From contig NC_045142.1 of assembly GCF_008831285.2 (NCBI RefSeq), forward strand, positions 15,565,354 through 15,629,353: 64,000 nucleotides of DNA, in the 5' to 3' direction. Source of the DNA: Nymphaea colorata. Lineage: Eukaryota > Streptophyta > Magnoliopsida > Nymphaeales > Nymphaeaceae. Below are positions 1 to 15,000 of this stretch, in pieces. The stretch's first letter is position 1, and every line of letters begins with the position of its first letter. The notes beneath the pieces are model-generated. The model saw nothing but the letters and a program-made list of their open reading frames with translations. It was not told the DNA's origin and did not search any database. The position numbers were made by a program, and so were the translations under genes.

Positions 1-3000
1 AGTTAGAACAGTCGTGCAAAATTTAAGTAATTAAGTAATTAATAAACAAATGGCCTTGTTAGTTACCAAATACAAAATTTATCACTGGACTACACCGAAC
101 GGCCAAGTCAACCCGAGTTTCGGCCAAGTCATGGCCGAGTCAAGCCGAGTCAGACCGAGTCACGGCCGAGTAATCCCTAGTTTTGGCAAAAACCGAGTCT
201 CCTTATGGGGTCAACTTGTGGATTCCACGAATTTTTAAACACTGGGGTCATAGACCTGTCCTTGAGAGCTTTACCACACCCTTCATGTAATTCTTTTTGT
301 TCTGAGTCAAGTTTATTGCATTTTTTCTACTATTTTTCTCGCACTTATTCTCTTTTGCTTTCTTTTCGTTTTTGTTGTAAATTGTGAGATGAGCCGACAC
401 TTGCGTCATTTGAGGGGATCGTTGGATGGCCACAGGCTTTCAATAAGCCAGTCCATGTCAATATGTACAATCAGAACATACCTGTTTTGTGATGATTTTT
501 CTTTTTCATAACAAAAAATCATTTGACACACTTGGTTTTAGTAAGTTATTTTGAACTAATTTTGATGCTAAAACCAAGCCCCTTTCATGGTTTGCCATAC
601 ATGGAAAAATGTATGGCATTACCAGCAGGACAGTGTTGCTAAAGAAAAAACTTCTGATGACTATTACGAAACTCTAGTTAGATGCATTTGAAGAAATCAA
701 GGATTAGTAATGCTTCGTTTATAAGCAGCAATTAATAAGCCAGGTAGATGAAAGCATCCAACCAAAAAGAAGAGAAAGAATGAAGGGAATACCAACAGAA
801 TATCCATTGCCAAAGGATGTGCAGATCCTTCATATAGCAGACCAATTGCCAAGAGTGCAGCAGACTGGACAATCGTAAAGTGCCAATTAATTCAAATTAC
901 AGGAACAGGATTATTGATAAAATAGTTTAAATGCTGATATGCCCATGGTTTGCCCAGTGAAAGTATCAACAAAGAGGTAGAACCAAACATTGTCAAAAAA
1001 CTAGTGATGCATATAACCAGCACGCGATTACAAGCTCACATCAACGTTGCTTAATCTCTAAAAAACCAAGATTAAGCTTAAAATATGTCATGTTCATCCA
1101 CAAGCCAGAAGCACGGTCACCAATTGTAAAAATGGCTCTCAAAAGAATTCAAGTAATGACCTTGATAAATTAACACTCAAAAACTATGTCACATGAACTC
1201 TTCAACAAGCAGCAACCACGTCGACACAATGTGGGTGTGGGTGCAGATACTGGTGCGGCTCTGACATGCACCCCACCCCAACTGTACCATCTCTTATTCG
1301 TGTTCAAAAAATTTTTCGTTCTTTATTTTTCTTCTCTCTCCCCCTCTCTTTCTCTATTTACAACAACAAAAGTAAGAAAAAAAGGACATATTAAGCTAAG
1401 AAATAACCATATAATTATATATATATATATAGAATAAATATATATGTATATACCCTCACCACACCCCTACACCCAAGTTTTCTCGGATGTGTCGCACCGG
1501 CACCCGCATCCGCACCTGCACCCCGCACTCATGTGACATAACTCAAAAACAAATCACTCACAAGGGAACTAAGGCACAAAACATAAGGAAACAGTCTTTA
1601 TTAGAGGCCAAATTCTTAACAAAGCATAGCCAAAAAATAGGAAACCCCTTAAACATATACAGCTCAAAACTATCCTGAGTTGCCGGCCAAAGGCTAAAAA
1701 TGACCTCAAAATAAGTCATAATAAATAAAAACATAAACGGAAAAGAAGTGACAAAAAAGTTACATGTTTAGCTTACACACAAAATAAACTTACAACATGT
1801 ATATATAATTATATATACAGCAACATAAAAAGATATATACAGCTCTATGTACACATGTCTATAGTAAATAATAGATGTGTAAAATGTGTGTGTGCATCTA
1901 GGAACTGAAGGTTTGCCAAAAAGAAAATGGAGCCTCAAAAGGGTCAAGGTTTCAGTACAAAAGTCAGCTAGCTGAAACTAAAGATAAGCAAGTTCAGTAT
2001 TCATTTTTTATGCATTCTTGTCTTACATAATGACAAGGCATTGTAATATGCTTGTTTTTTCCTCATGAAAAGTATGGTTACTAGCAATCTATAATGCACT
2101 AACGTCGTCACAATACAACTTAATAGGAATTTGTAGACAAGTCTTAATATCTTGAATCAATTGTTTCAAATAGACAATTTCCATTATAGTCATAGTCTTT
2201 GCCCTATACCATGCTTCTATAGAGGAAAGAGAAACTTTTAGATGCATCTTATACCTCCACGATATCAACCACACTTCGGTTTTACCTCACCAGTCACCCA
2301 TAGAAACACAAAAACTAGTGGCGAAACAGCAACCGTTTACATCTCCTCACCCATCAAACTCAGTATACACAATTAAGTAGAAAAAAAAAATGAAACACAT
2401 GCAGAGCCTTGGCACCTTGACAACATAAAATAGGAGAAAACGTTATTCAGATTATGACACAATCTTAAAGCAATTCACTGAAACAAAGTAAGACTACACG
2501 TCAATGATGCAGACTTAGAATTTGTACTATGTCCATTTATATTACCAAATTGTTTATACTGCCTCATAGTAATGATATCTTAAGGTGATGAAGAAAGTTG
2601 ATTTAGCAAACTAGAATTTAATTAGTACCTGTACAACAGTTGGTAGTTCCAGTTCTGGAAATGATGCTGGATGCCGAGAAGGAACATGAACATAAAGCAT
2701 CTGCACAGAAACATAGCTTATGAAAATGGGAATTGACAGCTTAGTAATTTTAACACCTCAAAAACATGGAATCTTTAAGAAGCATGCCATTTCAGTTTAT
2801 TCATATCAACAAATGACCACATTTTAAACAGGACTTGGTGCACGAGTGGTTTTCTTTCTAGATTTCTTAAGTAGATGGATGCCACATTTTAAACAGAAGT
2901 GTTGAAGGTTATTGGTATACGGGTCCAGATCTGGACCCGATCCAGTATGTCCTTATTAGGGCATACTTATAGCATTGTAACCCTAATCTTTGAAGTTAAT

Positions 3001-6000
3001 GAAATCTTAGAGAGAGAGAGTCTGGATGCTAGTGGGCACCAGCTCCTCCTCATCTGTGGTTTTTTTCCCTCTAGTTGAGGGTTTTTTCCACGTTACATCG
3101 TGATCGTTGTTTTCTTCCTCTCCTTGTTCGTGTTTCTACATGGTATCAGAGTTGTGAAGTTCCAGCGTTATTGGTTAGTCATTTGTCTTTTGTTCGTGTT
3201 GGAGGAGGATTCGCCCGACACTGTCCATCGCCTGGCACTATTCATCGACTCGCCCAACACTGTTCATCGTCTCGCCCGGCACTGTTCATCGCACGCACCT
3301 GACGCCTGCGCCCGACGCTCGTGCCCGAGCTTCGTCCGTCGCACCCGACGCCTCCGCCCAGCGACGACCTGCTCAGCGCCGCTCAGGTTCCGGCAGCCTC
3401 CGCCCAGCGACGACCAGCTCAACGGCGTCCCTCTCTTCCGTTTTCTGTCACCCGACGCATCGCCCAGCGCCGCCCGTTTTTCGACGATCTAGCGCCGCCC
3501 TCTGCTTCCGCCTGGTTCTGCAACCCACCCAGCGCCGCTCTGCCTCTGCCTCCACCTGGTTCCGGTGGTCTGTCTCCGCCTGGTTCTGACGACCCGCCCA
3601 GCGCCGCTCTCTCGTTTTTCCGGCGCCGCCCTCTTGCTGTCTCTATCGTCGGTGAGGTTTCAGCGTTCTCCTCCGTTTTCTCCGTTGCCTGCTCCCTGCC
3701 TATCTGCTATTTTTTGTGCTGTGTTGTGCTGTTGCTTCCTGTCTCCATTGTTGCCGAGACTTGCTCCCTGTCGTTGCCATTGTTGCCAACCGGACATCGC
3801 CCTTTGGTATTCCGCCCGTGCCCATTGCTAGACTGGTCTGTGATTATGGCGGCTTCTTCCTCGTCAACCGTCAACACAAATCAAACTGAAATCGGGGCTT
3901 TTAGAACTGAGAATGTTCCCATGCAGGTCATCACTCTTCGCCTTACAAAGAAGAACTATTTCTCGTGGTCGCCTGCTATGACTATGGGGATTGTTGGCCG
4001 TGGTCGAATGGCCTATATCGACGAGAGCAACCCCGAACCAGCAAGAACAAGTGGTGTGTGGCATACTTGGTTTCTTGAGGATAATCAAGTGAAAACTTGG
4101 ATTGTCAACTCCGTCTCTGCCAATATTCAGCCCCTTATCCTTCGGAAGAAGACTGCTAGAGACATGTGGGTGGTCCTAGAGCAAATGTATGGCAAAAAAA
4201 AAATGGCAATTCGTACTTACCAAGTAATGAAGACAGTCTATGGCATTCGACAAGGGAACACTTCTGTTGCAGAGTACTATGGGGCTTTGAAAGCCAAGTG
4301 GGAAGAGCTTGACTATCATTCTGATATTCCTTGGCATTGTCCCCAAGATCAGGCACTTTATGTTGCTCATGAATGGGAAAACAGGGTGTTTCTTTTTTTG
4401 CAGGTTTAAATGATGAGTTTGAAGGTGTTAGAAGCCAGATTCTGAATTCAGGAGAAGTGTCCAGTATTGAAGATGTGTACTCCTGTGTTGAAGCGGAAGA
4501 ACAGAGAAGGCTTGTTACAAATGAGGGGAAGAGGGAACTTGTGCCCTATCATGAGAGATCCGCTCTTGTGAGTCGTGGTCCTGGCGGCCCGTCTAGATCC
4601 CTTCGTCGGTGCACTCACTGCAAGAAGACTGGTCACACCGTGGATTATTATTGGGATCTTCATCCAGAGAAGAAGGGAAACAAAGGGAGGCCTTCTATTG
4701 GGAGGACGCCTGTGTCTGAGGTGCAAACATCCAGTGGAGAAAAAGTCTCCATTTCTGCTGACCAGCTTCGTGAACTGAGGGCCTACTTGGGTCGGATCGA
4801 TGTCAACCAGGCCGCGACACCTGATGAGACAAAGGCTAATCAAGCTCTTGCAGTTATTGGCGATACAGGTCACTCTTCTGTGGGGGAATGGATGGTGAAT
4901 AGTGGTGCCTCTCACCACATGACAGGTAACCCAAAATTGTTTCATAAATATAAGTTATCTTCGGGAAGGGAACGAGTTTCTCTCGCAGATGGTTCATCTA
5001 CTGTTGTGGCAGGCGAAGGGACTCTGTCCTTGTTGGATAAATTTCATGTGCGGGGAGCATTACATGTTCCCCAGTTTCCCTTAAATCTCTTGTCAGTTAG
5101 TAAACTTACTAAAGAGCTGAACTGTGAACTTATTTTTTCTGCCGACCGTTGTGTTTTGCAGGACTTGGTGACAGGGAAGAGGATCGGGATTGGTTTGGCG
5201 TCTGATGGCCTATACCGTCTTCCCATACATGTGGCTACAGCTCTTATGAGAGCGATTAGCAAGACAGAAAAACGGAGAGAAGATTGTCTTCAGTCTTTTT
5301 TGTACTGGCATGAACGTTTTGGGCATTTACCTTTTGGGATTTTGAAACAGTTGTTTCCCGATTTGTGTTCTTCTTTGAACTTGTCGTTGATTTCTTGTGA
5401 TGTGTGTCAGTTTGCCAAACATGTGAGGGCTTCGTACCCTGTTTCTACTAGTTGTGTTAATGAAGCTTTTTCTTTGGTTCACTCGGATGTGTAGGGGCCT
5501 TCGGGAATTCATACCCATCAAGGTTTTCAGTATTTTATCACTTTTATTGATGATTACTCTCGGGGCTACCTTTGTGTACTTGTTAAAAGATCGCAGTGAG
5601 GTTCCTCATATCATAGAGACTTTCATCCTTCTTGTACACACTCAATATGGTGGCAATATTAAAACCTTCAGGTCCGATAATGCCCGTGAGTATATGTGTC
5701 AGTCTGTTGAGGATTTTCTTCGACAAAGGGGGATTGTTCATGAGACTTCTTGTAGTTATACCCCTCCACAAAATGGAGTGGCTGAAAGGAAAAATCGCCA
5801 GCTTCTTAATGTCACCAGGGCCCTTCTGTTTCAGAGAAATCTTCCCAAACACTATTGGGGTGATGTTGTTCTCACTAGTGCGTATCTCATCAATCGCATG
5901 CCCAGTCGTGTTCTGAATGGTCGGACTCCCCATTCATTACTTCCTGGCAATCGTCCACCATTTCTACTTCCTCCTCGTGTTTTTGGTTGTGTGTGTTTTA

Positions 6001-9000
6001 TACATAATCACAGCCCCAATATAAAAAAACTTGATCCCAGGTCTATCAAAGGTGTGTTTGTTGGGTATTCCCCTACTCAAAAAGGATACAGGTGTATTGA
6101 CCCCCTCACTGGTAGAGTTTATGTTACGAGGGATGTTACCTTCTTGGAACATGTCTCTTACTTTGGTGAGAATCCTCTTCAGGGGAAGAAGTCTGTGGTT
6201 AGGGAAGAATATTCTCAGAGTCAGGAACTCCAATTTACAGATTTTTTGGACCACAGGAAAGCAGAACCTCTCACTATTGTTGATGTGGCTGAGAAGGAGG
6301 AAGGGTGTGACACTGGTATTGAGAAGGAAGGCAATCGTTTGGTTGGACAGGTCTACTCTAGACAAGGTGCTCGGACAGAGGATGTGACTTGTGGTGCGAG
6401 ATCTACTACCAATGCCACTCCTTCCTTGGATGAACCAAGTCCTACCTTGAAGTCTCAAGATGAGGGTGAAAAGAAAAATGAAGATCTTCTCATTGCCCTG
6501 AGAAAGGGTTTCAGGTCATGTACTCAACACCCTATTGGTAATTTTGTATCCTATTACAGACTTGGCAAGGATTATAAGTGTTTTGTTTCTTCTCTTTCCT
6601 TGGCTGTGATTCCCAGGACCGTTGCTGAAACTCAAAGTGAGTCCAAGTGGGTTGATGCTATGGAAGAAGAAATGGAAGCCTTGAGAAGAAACATGACATG
6701 GGAAGTTGTGAAGATTCATGAGACGGCTCACCTAGTTGCATCCAAATGGGTGTATACCATCAAGTACAAACCAGATGGTAGTGTTGAAAGGTATAAAGTT
6801 CGTCTTGTGGCCAAGGGGTTTAGCCAAAAATATGGGATTGACTACTTGGAGACATTTGCTCCTGTTGCGAAAATGAAGACAGTTAGAGTTGTTATATCCC
6901 TAGCTGTGATGAAGAAATGGAAAATGTACCAACTAGATGTTAAGAATGTCTTCCTCAATGGTGACCTCGAAGAAGAAGTCTATATGCATATGCCTCCAGG
7001 ATATGAAGAACCGGAGAAGTGTTGTAAGCTGAAAAAGGCCTTATATGGCCTCAAGCAGTCACCCAGAGCATGGTTCGAACGACTGAGACGAGTAATGCAA
7101 CATCATGGGTACAAAACAAGGGAATGGAGATCACACTCTATTTGTGAAGAAAAAAGAGGGCAGGGTCACTATTCTACTTGTTTATGTGGATGACATGATA
7201 GTCACAGGAAATGATGAGGAGGAGATCATCAAGTTAAAAGGGTTACTAGCTACGGAATTTGACCTCAAGGATCTTGGCAAGCTGAGGTATTTCCTTGGTA
7301 TTGAGATTGCTAGATCTAGTAATGGCCTTGTGCTAAACCAAAGGAAATACACATTAGACCTGTTGGAAGAGACTGGTAAATTGGGGTGTAGACTTGCTTC
7401 TACCCCACTTGACACAGGGCACAAGTTGAGACTTAGAGATGGAGAGCTGCTCGGTGAAGAAGCTAAGGGAAGATATCAACGTCTTGGGAAGTTGATCTAT
7501 CTTACTCTCACGAGACCAGATATTACCTTTGCAGTGAATGTATTGAGTCAATTTATGCATGCACCTACTGACGCACATTTGAAGGCTGTGGACAGAGTTT
7601 TATGTTATTTGAAGAGAAATCCTGGCAAGGGACTCTTGTATGTGAAACAAGAGACTGTTGAGATCGAGGGGTATTCTGATGCAGACTGGGCAGGTTGTGC
7701 TGATACTAGACGGTCTACTACAGGGTACTGTGTCTACTTAGGAGGAAACCTTGTAGTATGGAGGAGTAAGAGACAGGATGTATGTTCTCGGTCTAGTGCA
7801 GAGGCAGAATATAGAGTCGTTGCTATGGGAGTGTCAGAGTTACTATGGTTGAAAATATTGTTGACTGATATTGGAATAGAGATTGAATGACCTATAAAGA
7901 TGTCCTGTGACAACAAGTCTGCCATCAACTTAGCCAACAACCCTGTTCTACATGACAGAACAAAGCATGTTGAAATTGATCGTCACTTCGTCCGTGAAAG
8001 GATTGATGCTAAAGAGTTGATCTTACCTTACATGAAGTCTGAAGACCAAACCGCTGACGTTCTGACGAATGCTCTATCTTTAACTTCATTTGAGAGAAAT
8101 GTATCCAAGTTGGGCATGTTTGATATGTATGCCCAACTTGAGGGGGAGTGTTGAAGGTTATTGGTATACGGGTCCAAATCTGGACCCGATCCAGTATGTC
8201 CTTATTAGGGCATACTTATAGCATTGTAACCCTAATCTTTGAAGTTAATGAAATCTTAGAGAGAGAGAGTCTGGATGCTAGTGGGCACCAGCTCCTCCTC
8301 ATCCGTGGTTTTTTTCCCTCTAGTTGAGGGTTTTTTCCACGTTACATCGTGATTGTTGTTTTCTTCCTCTCCTTGTTCGTGTTTCTACAAGGACTTGGTG
8401 TGTGAGTGGTTCAGCTTTACTGCCCACCTCTCAATAAGATTTGTAATGCATTGGATCCGTAGGGGGTTTTTACCTTATTATTTGTCCCAGATTCATCCTG
8501 ACCTGCATGTGTACCTATCCTAGGTTGAATCCAATTTAAGCCCCAATATCAATTTGCGCTGTCAACTTAGGCAACTAGCCAGCTAGTCTTCTTAGTCAGT
8601 AGCGAGCTCCATAGTACATGGCTACCTTCACTGACATGCTCTTGTATTTTCTTCATTATCTTTTTTCCCTATTTTAAGAATATATGCTTCCCTTTAGTAG
8701 AAGGCTTCTTTATGTGCATTGTCAGAAATATGATTCTTAGGTTTTTAATGATGAAATTAAACTGTTAAAAAATCTCAAAACTTTTACCATATACGAAGCA
8801 GAATTTTCCTTAAGGGAGGTGGATTGTAACATCCTATTATGAAAATTTCGTCTCATGTTTAAGATTGTTGGAAATCTTTAAGGGCTTATAAAAGGATTGG
8901 TTAACTGATTGGTTGTCTTGGTTCCTAACCTCTCTCAAAATAGAACCGAAGCTACTAGGGAGCGGGTTGAGATACGTCAAACTAGGAGCTCGATGTTGAG

Positions 9001-12000
9001 AGTGGCTCAGGGTGTTACATTTAAAACTTATCTTAACAATCAACCATGAAATTGTAAAATATTGAAAGTTTGAAACAATTCAGCATTGCATAAAGTACAA
9101 AATTGTGTTGTTTACCTTTGAGATAGCGGGATCCATTGTCCCTCTAAAGGATGCTGCCACACCAAGGAGTATGCCCACTGTGGTGATATCATGTTGCTAA
9201 ATCAAGGAAAAAGAGAAGAAAGTCAATGACTAATCTACTCCAAGAAACTCAAGAATTTTGTGAAAACTTGCATCTCAAATATCCCCAAAGTAATGCATAA
9301 AACCAGACTGAGATGAGAATATAGTGTTAAAATTTATGTAAATATGTATGTATGTATATATGTTTATTGCATAAGAACATGCACGCATCTTTAGTATATG
9401 AAATATGAATACATATAAGGTAGATATATTATGATCTATTCTTTATTTCCTTTGTATCTTTTTTTGTCTTTTTTAATATCCTTTTTTTCTGTTCTCGTCT
9501 TAGATCAAGAGCAGTCTTTCACGTTGAGCAGATCTAACCATTGGACAGTTCCAAACTTCCAACAGCTCTTGTTGTGTACATACAGAGGGATAAATCCTCT
9601 TTGTAATCCACGCCTTAAGCATGCTGTGTTCAAAATATTCTCTTTTTGTGTATATATAGAAGGTATTCCCTCTTTGTCACCTGGCTGGAGAACCTCCCAA
9701 TGTATGTCACACGGACTCTTCAAAAAAGGGGCCGCACCCATGTCGACACGATGCTGGTGCTCATACAGGTGCGGCTCCGACACGCACCCCAACCACATCC
9801 TTTTTTATGCATGTTCAAAATATGTTCTATTATTTCTTTCTTCTCTTTGTCCCTTTCTTTCTTTATGTGCAGTAATAAAAGTAAAAAAAAAGGACAGATT
9901 AAGCTAAGAAACAAGCTAGAATTATATATATTATGAACACATACATTTATATATATATAAATATATAATAAATATATTATATATATACACCCTTGCCACA
10001 CCCTCGCACCCAAATTTTGTGGGATACGCCGCGCTGGCACCGCATCCCCGCACTCATGTGACATAGCTCCCAATTCCTTTTATCTTCACATTTCTTGATG
10101 CACCTGGAGATTTTTCTCTTATATCTTGATTCTTACAGAGTTTTTGATTGAGTTGGAAAACTAGTTATAGGCACCCAACTACAGGCTCTATGTGTTTCTA
10201 GGTGGCTCCTTGATTTCATGGTGATGCAAGAAGTGGTCAAAGGTATTTGTCTTCTGCAAAGGCAAACTACAAATAACAATAATTACAACTTAATTTGGTA
10301 GTTTAAAACTCTTCTCGAATGTATAGGAATTAATATATCCAAGTTTTTACAGTTACAAGTTGTCAACAATGCAATCTACATAGCCAACAATCATACTTTT
10401 ATGAGCAAACAAAGAACATTGAGATGGATTGTCAATACACTTGCATAAGAAGTACGGACTATCCCATTAAGTTTAATCTTATACATCCATAACGTAAAAC
10501 TGGTTTCCCTAGGGTTCTAAAAATCACATCAAGAGAGTATTTTGTCACATATACATTGGCATATATCAACTTGTTGAGGTCATCATAAACTATTTTTGAA
10601 GTGAAAACCTAAAAAATTAAATTAATAATGTTTTATCCACATTTCAATTGAAATGGGGTTATATTAGTCAATATGCACCTCTTTTTGGCAAATATTGAAA
10701 GAGCATCATTTAACCTGCCTTCTCATCGTGTCATTTCACTGATACACAATGTAGCAGCCAACACGGATTGATACAATTACCAATTACAACATTGGGAAAG
10801 AAGATGAATCTACTATTTCTTTATAAAAGGAGGACTCTCCAAGGCTATGTCTTGTTGTTCGTCAAGTGTCATTACGTGTCCAAAAGTTATGGTGCTCACT
10901 ATGGCAAACCAAAAGCTATCATTTTAGTTCTTTCAAGAAAAGATGTAAAATCCTTCAAATTTAAAGTTGTTCAAATTTCCAACTTGAAATTTACTTTTGG
11001 TGACTAGAGTTTTTTCTTTCCACAGAAGGGGAGAAATCACAATAACTTCATAATGTAAATCTGTTTTGTTTTTCAACAACATTTTGAAAATATCATGATA
11101 CTTTCCTACGAAACATATTTACTTGTTTTTCAGTGATAATATCATGATAACTTCAAAGTTCAAAATGTTGTCTACATTTGTGATAATGTTATACAATTTT
11201 CTTTTCTGGACAACATCATCTAAGAACTTAATATTCAGTATTAGCGTGTTTGTTTCTACTATGGAAACTTTGATTCTATGCATATGCCATCATAGCTTGG
11301 TTGTCACAATAGACAGTTATCGGGACATTTTCCTCTAAGACAAACTGAAGAAGGGGGGCCTACTAATTCTTTATAGAAGGAGGACCCTTCCAGGCTATTT
11401 GTTGTTGTTTGTCAAGTGTCATCATGTGTTAGAAAAGTTATGGTGCTTGCAACGGCAAACCAGAAATTGCCATTTTAGTAGTTTTAAGAAAAGATGTAAA
11501 AACTTTCAAGTTTAAATTTTTAAATTTCCCACCTAAAAATTGCTTTTGTTGAAGTAGAGTAGTTCTTTTTTACGGATGGGAAGACATGACAATAATATCA
11601 CGATGTAAAGTTGTTTGATTGTTTCAATGAGATATTGAAAAAATAATGATATTTCCTACTTGGTAGCTCTCAACAAAGCCGACCCACACACATTCACACC
11701 CCCATGAAGACCAGCTTCGATTAAGGGAAGAACTCAAGTTTCATTTCTTGCTTAGGGTTAATCTCTGCTGAGATAATATACTTATAGTTCCTCAGGGGTG
11801 GGTTATTACAAGATCCACTTACAGGATCAGGGTCTATCTCATGACCCGTTCCTTCCATTCTATTCCTGAAGACAGCAAAGAAACGCAAACAATTTGAAAA
11901 TAGAACAAAACAGAACCAGTAAGAGAACTCAGACAGCAAAGACCCAATATGCATGGCTGCTGCCATAAAATGGGCCGAACAATATTCCCCCCTAGGAGGA

Positions 12001-15000
12001 ACACCTTGTCCTCAAGGTGGGAAATCGGGAAATCTCTTCTGTATGTCTTCAGCTAGTTCCCAGGTAGCAGGAATATCCTCATGGCCTAACCATTCAATGA
12101 GCCATTCCATTTCCTTCTTGCCCTCTTTACTTACAGACCTAGTCCCGAACCTGCAATAGGGGTATATGCTGGGTATTTCACTTAAGGCTGGGGCATTAGC
12201 TGCTTCGCTCCAGGCTATCTCCTGCAAGCAATACTTAAGCTTTGATACATGGAAGACAGGATGTATAGCGCTCCCTTCCGGTAACTGTAATTTGTATGCA
12301 AGTGGCCCCATACGCCTCAGTATCTTGTATGGACCAACATACTTAGATGCAAGCTTGGAGTGTCCCTTTGTGAGCTAAATCTTGTCCCTTGAATTGGCCT
12401 GCATAGGTACACCCAGGGCCCTACCTCGTTGCTGATCCCGATGCCTGTGGTTGTACTGAATAACCATGCGGTTCCCGGCTTGCACTAGATGCTGTTTCAG
12501 ATCATATAAGATGGCATCGCGGCAGCGAAGGTGAATATCAATTGTGGCCTCCTTGGCTGTTCCTGGTTGACATTGTCTAACGTCCAGCGGGGGTCTCCCG
12601 TAGACAGCTTCAAAAGGACTAACACTTGTAGAAGAGTGCCAATGAGTGTTGTATGAAAGTTCAGCCCATGACAGGTAATCGGCCCATACCTTAGGTCTTT
12701 GGCCAGCAAAGCATTGCAAATAGGTCTCCAAACAACGATTGATGACTTCCGTTTGCCCATCAGTTTGAGGGTGATAGGCTGTGCTCATTTGCAGCTTGCA
12801 GCCCTGCATTTGAAAGTATTCCTTCCGAAAATTGCTTAGGAACAAGGGGGCCCTATCGCTAGTGATCGATCTAGGCATGCCATGGAGCCTTCCCACATGA
12901 ACTTGGAATGTCTTAGCAACAAATTTTGTTGTGCAGTGATGGGCCAAGGCAATAAAATGGGCGTACTTAGAAAGTTTGTCCACCACCTTCGATGAAATCC
13001 ATTGAAATGTCTTCCTAAATCTGTTCCAGAACAGGTAAGGGCTGTAAGAACCCTGTTGGCCTCTTCGTTTCATATGTATTGTGTTGGCATATGTCACAGT
13101 TCTTGATGAAATCCCTAATGGCCCTCTTCATCTCGGGCCGGAAGAGGTGTCACGTATTCTTCGGTATGTGCCCTCTACCCCATCGTGACCTGCTGACTTG
13201 GTCCCATGGTAGTGAGTCATGAGGGTCTGTGGCAGTTTTGTCCCAGGAGGGATGTAGACGTGTCCCTGGTAACTCAAATAGGGATTTGCCCACTAGTAAC
13301 CATAACAAAGCAAGGGTTTTGTGTTCAACTGCTTCCTAATCTCAAGAACTGAGGTTGCATTCTGGTGGTAACGCCTGATCTGGTCCCACAATTCCACCTG
13401 TACGCTAGACAACATCATCAGCACATGACCTGGAGTTACCTCTGCACGTAGGCCATCAGCTGCCAAATTTTCTTTTCCTCTTTGATACTGTATCTCAAAA
13501 TCAAAACCCAATAGCTTGAGCACCCACTTTTGGAGTGTGGTTGTCAAGCCTTGCTGTTGCAGACAAAATCGCAAGTTGTTGTGATCAGTAAGCACTGTGA
13601 AGTGCCTGCCCATTAGGTAGTGCTTCTACTTGGTGACAGCAAGAACAACAGCCATCAATTCTCGTTCGAAGGTGGATTTGGCAGCAAATGCCACCCCATT
13701 CCCTTGCTGAAAAAGGCTATGGGGTGTTGTCCTTGACTAAGGACTGCCCCTACCCCCAAATCAGAGGCATCCGATTCAACAACAAAGGTCGCCTGGAAAT
13801 CAGGCATCCATAGCACCGGTGTTGTTGTCATAGCCTCCTTCAGGCCCTCAAATGCACCCTCAGCCCTGTTGTCCCATGAGAACTTTCCCTTCTTGGTCAG
13901 TGCTGTTAGAGGGGCAGTCAGTAATCCATATCCCCTAATGAACTTGCGGTAATATCACGCCAGTCCCAAGAAGGCTCTTAGTCCCTTCACGGTGGTAGGG
14001 CTTTTCCAATTCTTACCGCTGACACTTTCTCATTTCCCATCCTCACTTGGCCAAGACTGATCACGTGCCCCAAGTAGGATATTTTTGTATTGCCAAATGA
14101 ACATTTGGACAGCCTTGCCTTAAGCTGGTGTTGGGCCAACAAGGACATCACTTTGCATAGGTGTGCTAGATGTTCTTCCTCATTCCTACTGTAGATCTCA
14201 ATTCGGGCACACGGTTAAGGGCGAGACTAGAGAAGAAGATAGCATCTTTCCCTCCCTCTCCTTCACAAAGCCTGTGTTCAATGGCTCTACTATGGGTGAA
14301 ACGCAGAAAGCGTCGAGTACGTTGGAGTGGATGAAAACGTCGCTGTTTGTGAAAACGCCGAGTGGATGCAAAACCCGCCGTTTGCCAGTGGATGCAAAAC
14401 TCAGCGTTAGTCATGTCCAATGTGCAGTTATGTAGTTTTGCACTTCAGAGAATAAATTTGAATTTAGTGAGAGGCACAGCAGCACCAGCACCTGGTGTGG
14501 GTGCAACAAAGGTGCAGCAGCCTCATTAAAATATCTGGTTGCATGGTAAATAAGTCAGTTTGATAACTTCGTTCTTCTAAAGGACGGGTCTATACTGCAA
14601 GAAATCAAGCCACTGGGATTGTTCTTGTGTAGCTTTAGTGTGCCTAAAAATGGAGAACCCACATGTAAAGGATTAACCCTGTTTTCTTAAACAGAACGCC
14701 TCAATTTGCACTCTTTCTCTTGCCTCTTTGCATGATTATGAAGCACAAACTAACAAATTGATTAAAACACAGTAAATTTAAAAAGTTATAGAATAATGCA
14801 AGGATCAATGAATATGAAAAACAAGAAAGAGAACACAGCAATACAAACTGATCAACCAGCAAACCTGTGAAAGGTATTGATAAACATCTGTCATTATTAA
14901 AACACGTAAATGCCCACGCAAACCTAAAGCCAACAGAATCCCTGCATGAGTAGCATTTGGTTCCTCTGGTTTGTTGTATACTATCCATGTTCGAGATATC

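Larger units (their letters stand above)
1..1184. other. APC1 intron 19, left part: degenerate repeats
   Basis: No exon seen. Positions 95-210 hold a degenerate minisatellite of gccgagtca-like units. Positions 243-470 match another repeat in intron 15 (15483-15735). Confidence 0.5.
2900..8389 (+). mobile_element. Copia A: complete but coding-dead LTR retrotransposon
   Basis: Two 241-bp LTRs (2900-3140, 8149-8389) differ at three sites by eye (1.2%). A PBS TGGTATCAGAG follows the 5' LTR and a PPT AGGGGGAG precedes the 3' LTR. The element lies in APC1 intron 18, antisense to the gene. It is a relative of copia B with different LTRs. The 5-bp flanks (AGAAG, AGGAC) match at only three of five positions, so there is no clean TSD. 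Confidence 0.93.

Noticed and set aside
3321-3845. Long Ser/Pro-rich ORF in frame with copia A gag
   Set aside because: Its similarity to gag starts only at the ATG at 3846; the upstream part is the GC-rich leader, whose counterpart in copia B is not in the polyprotein.
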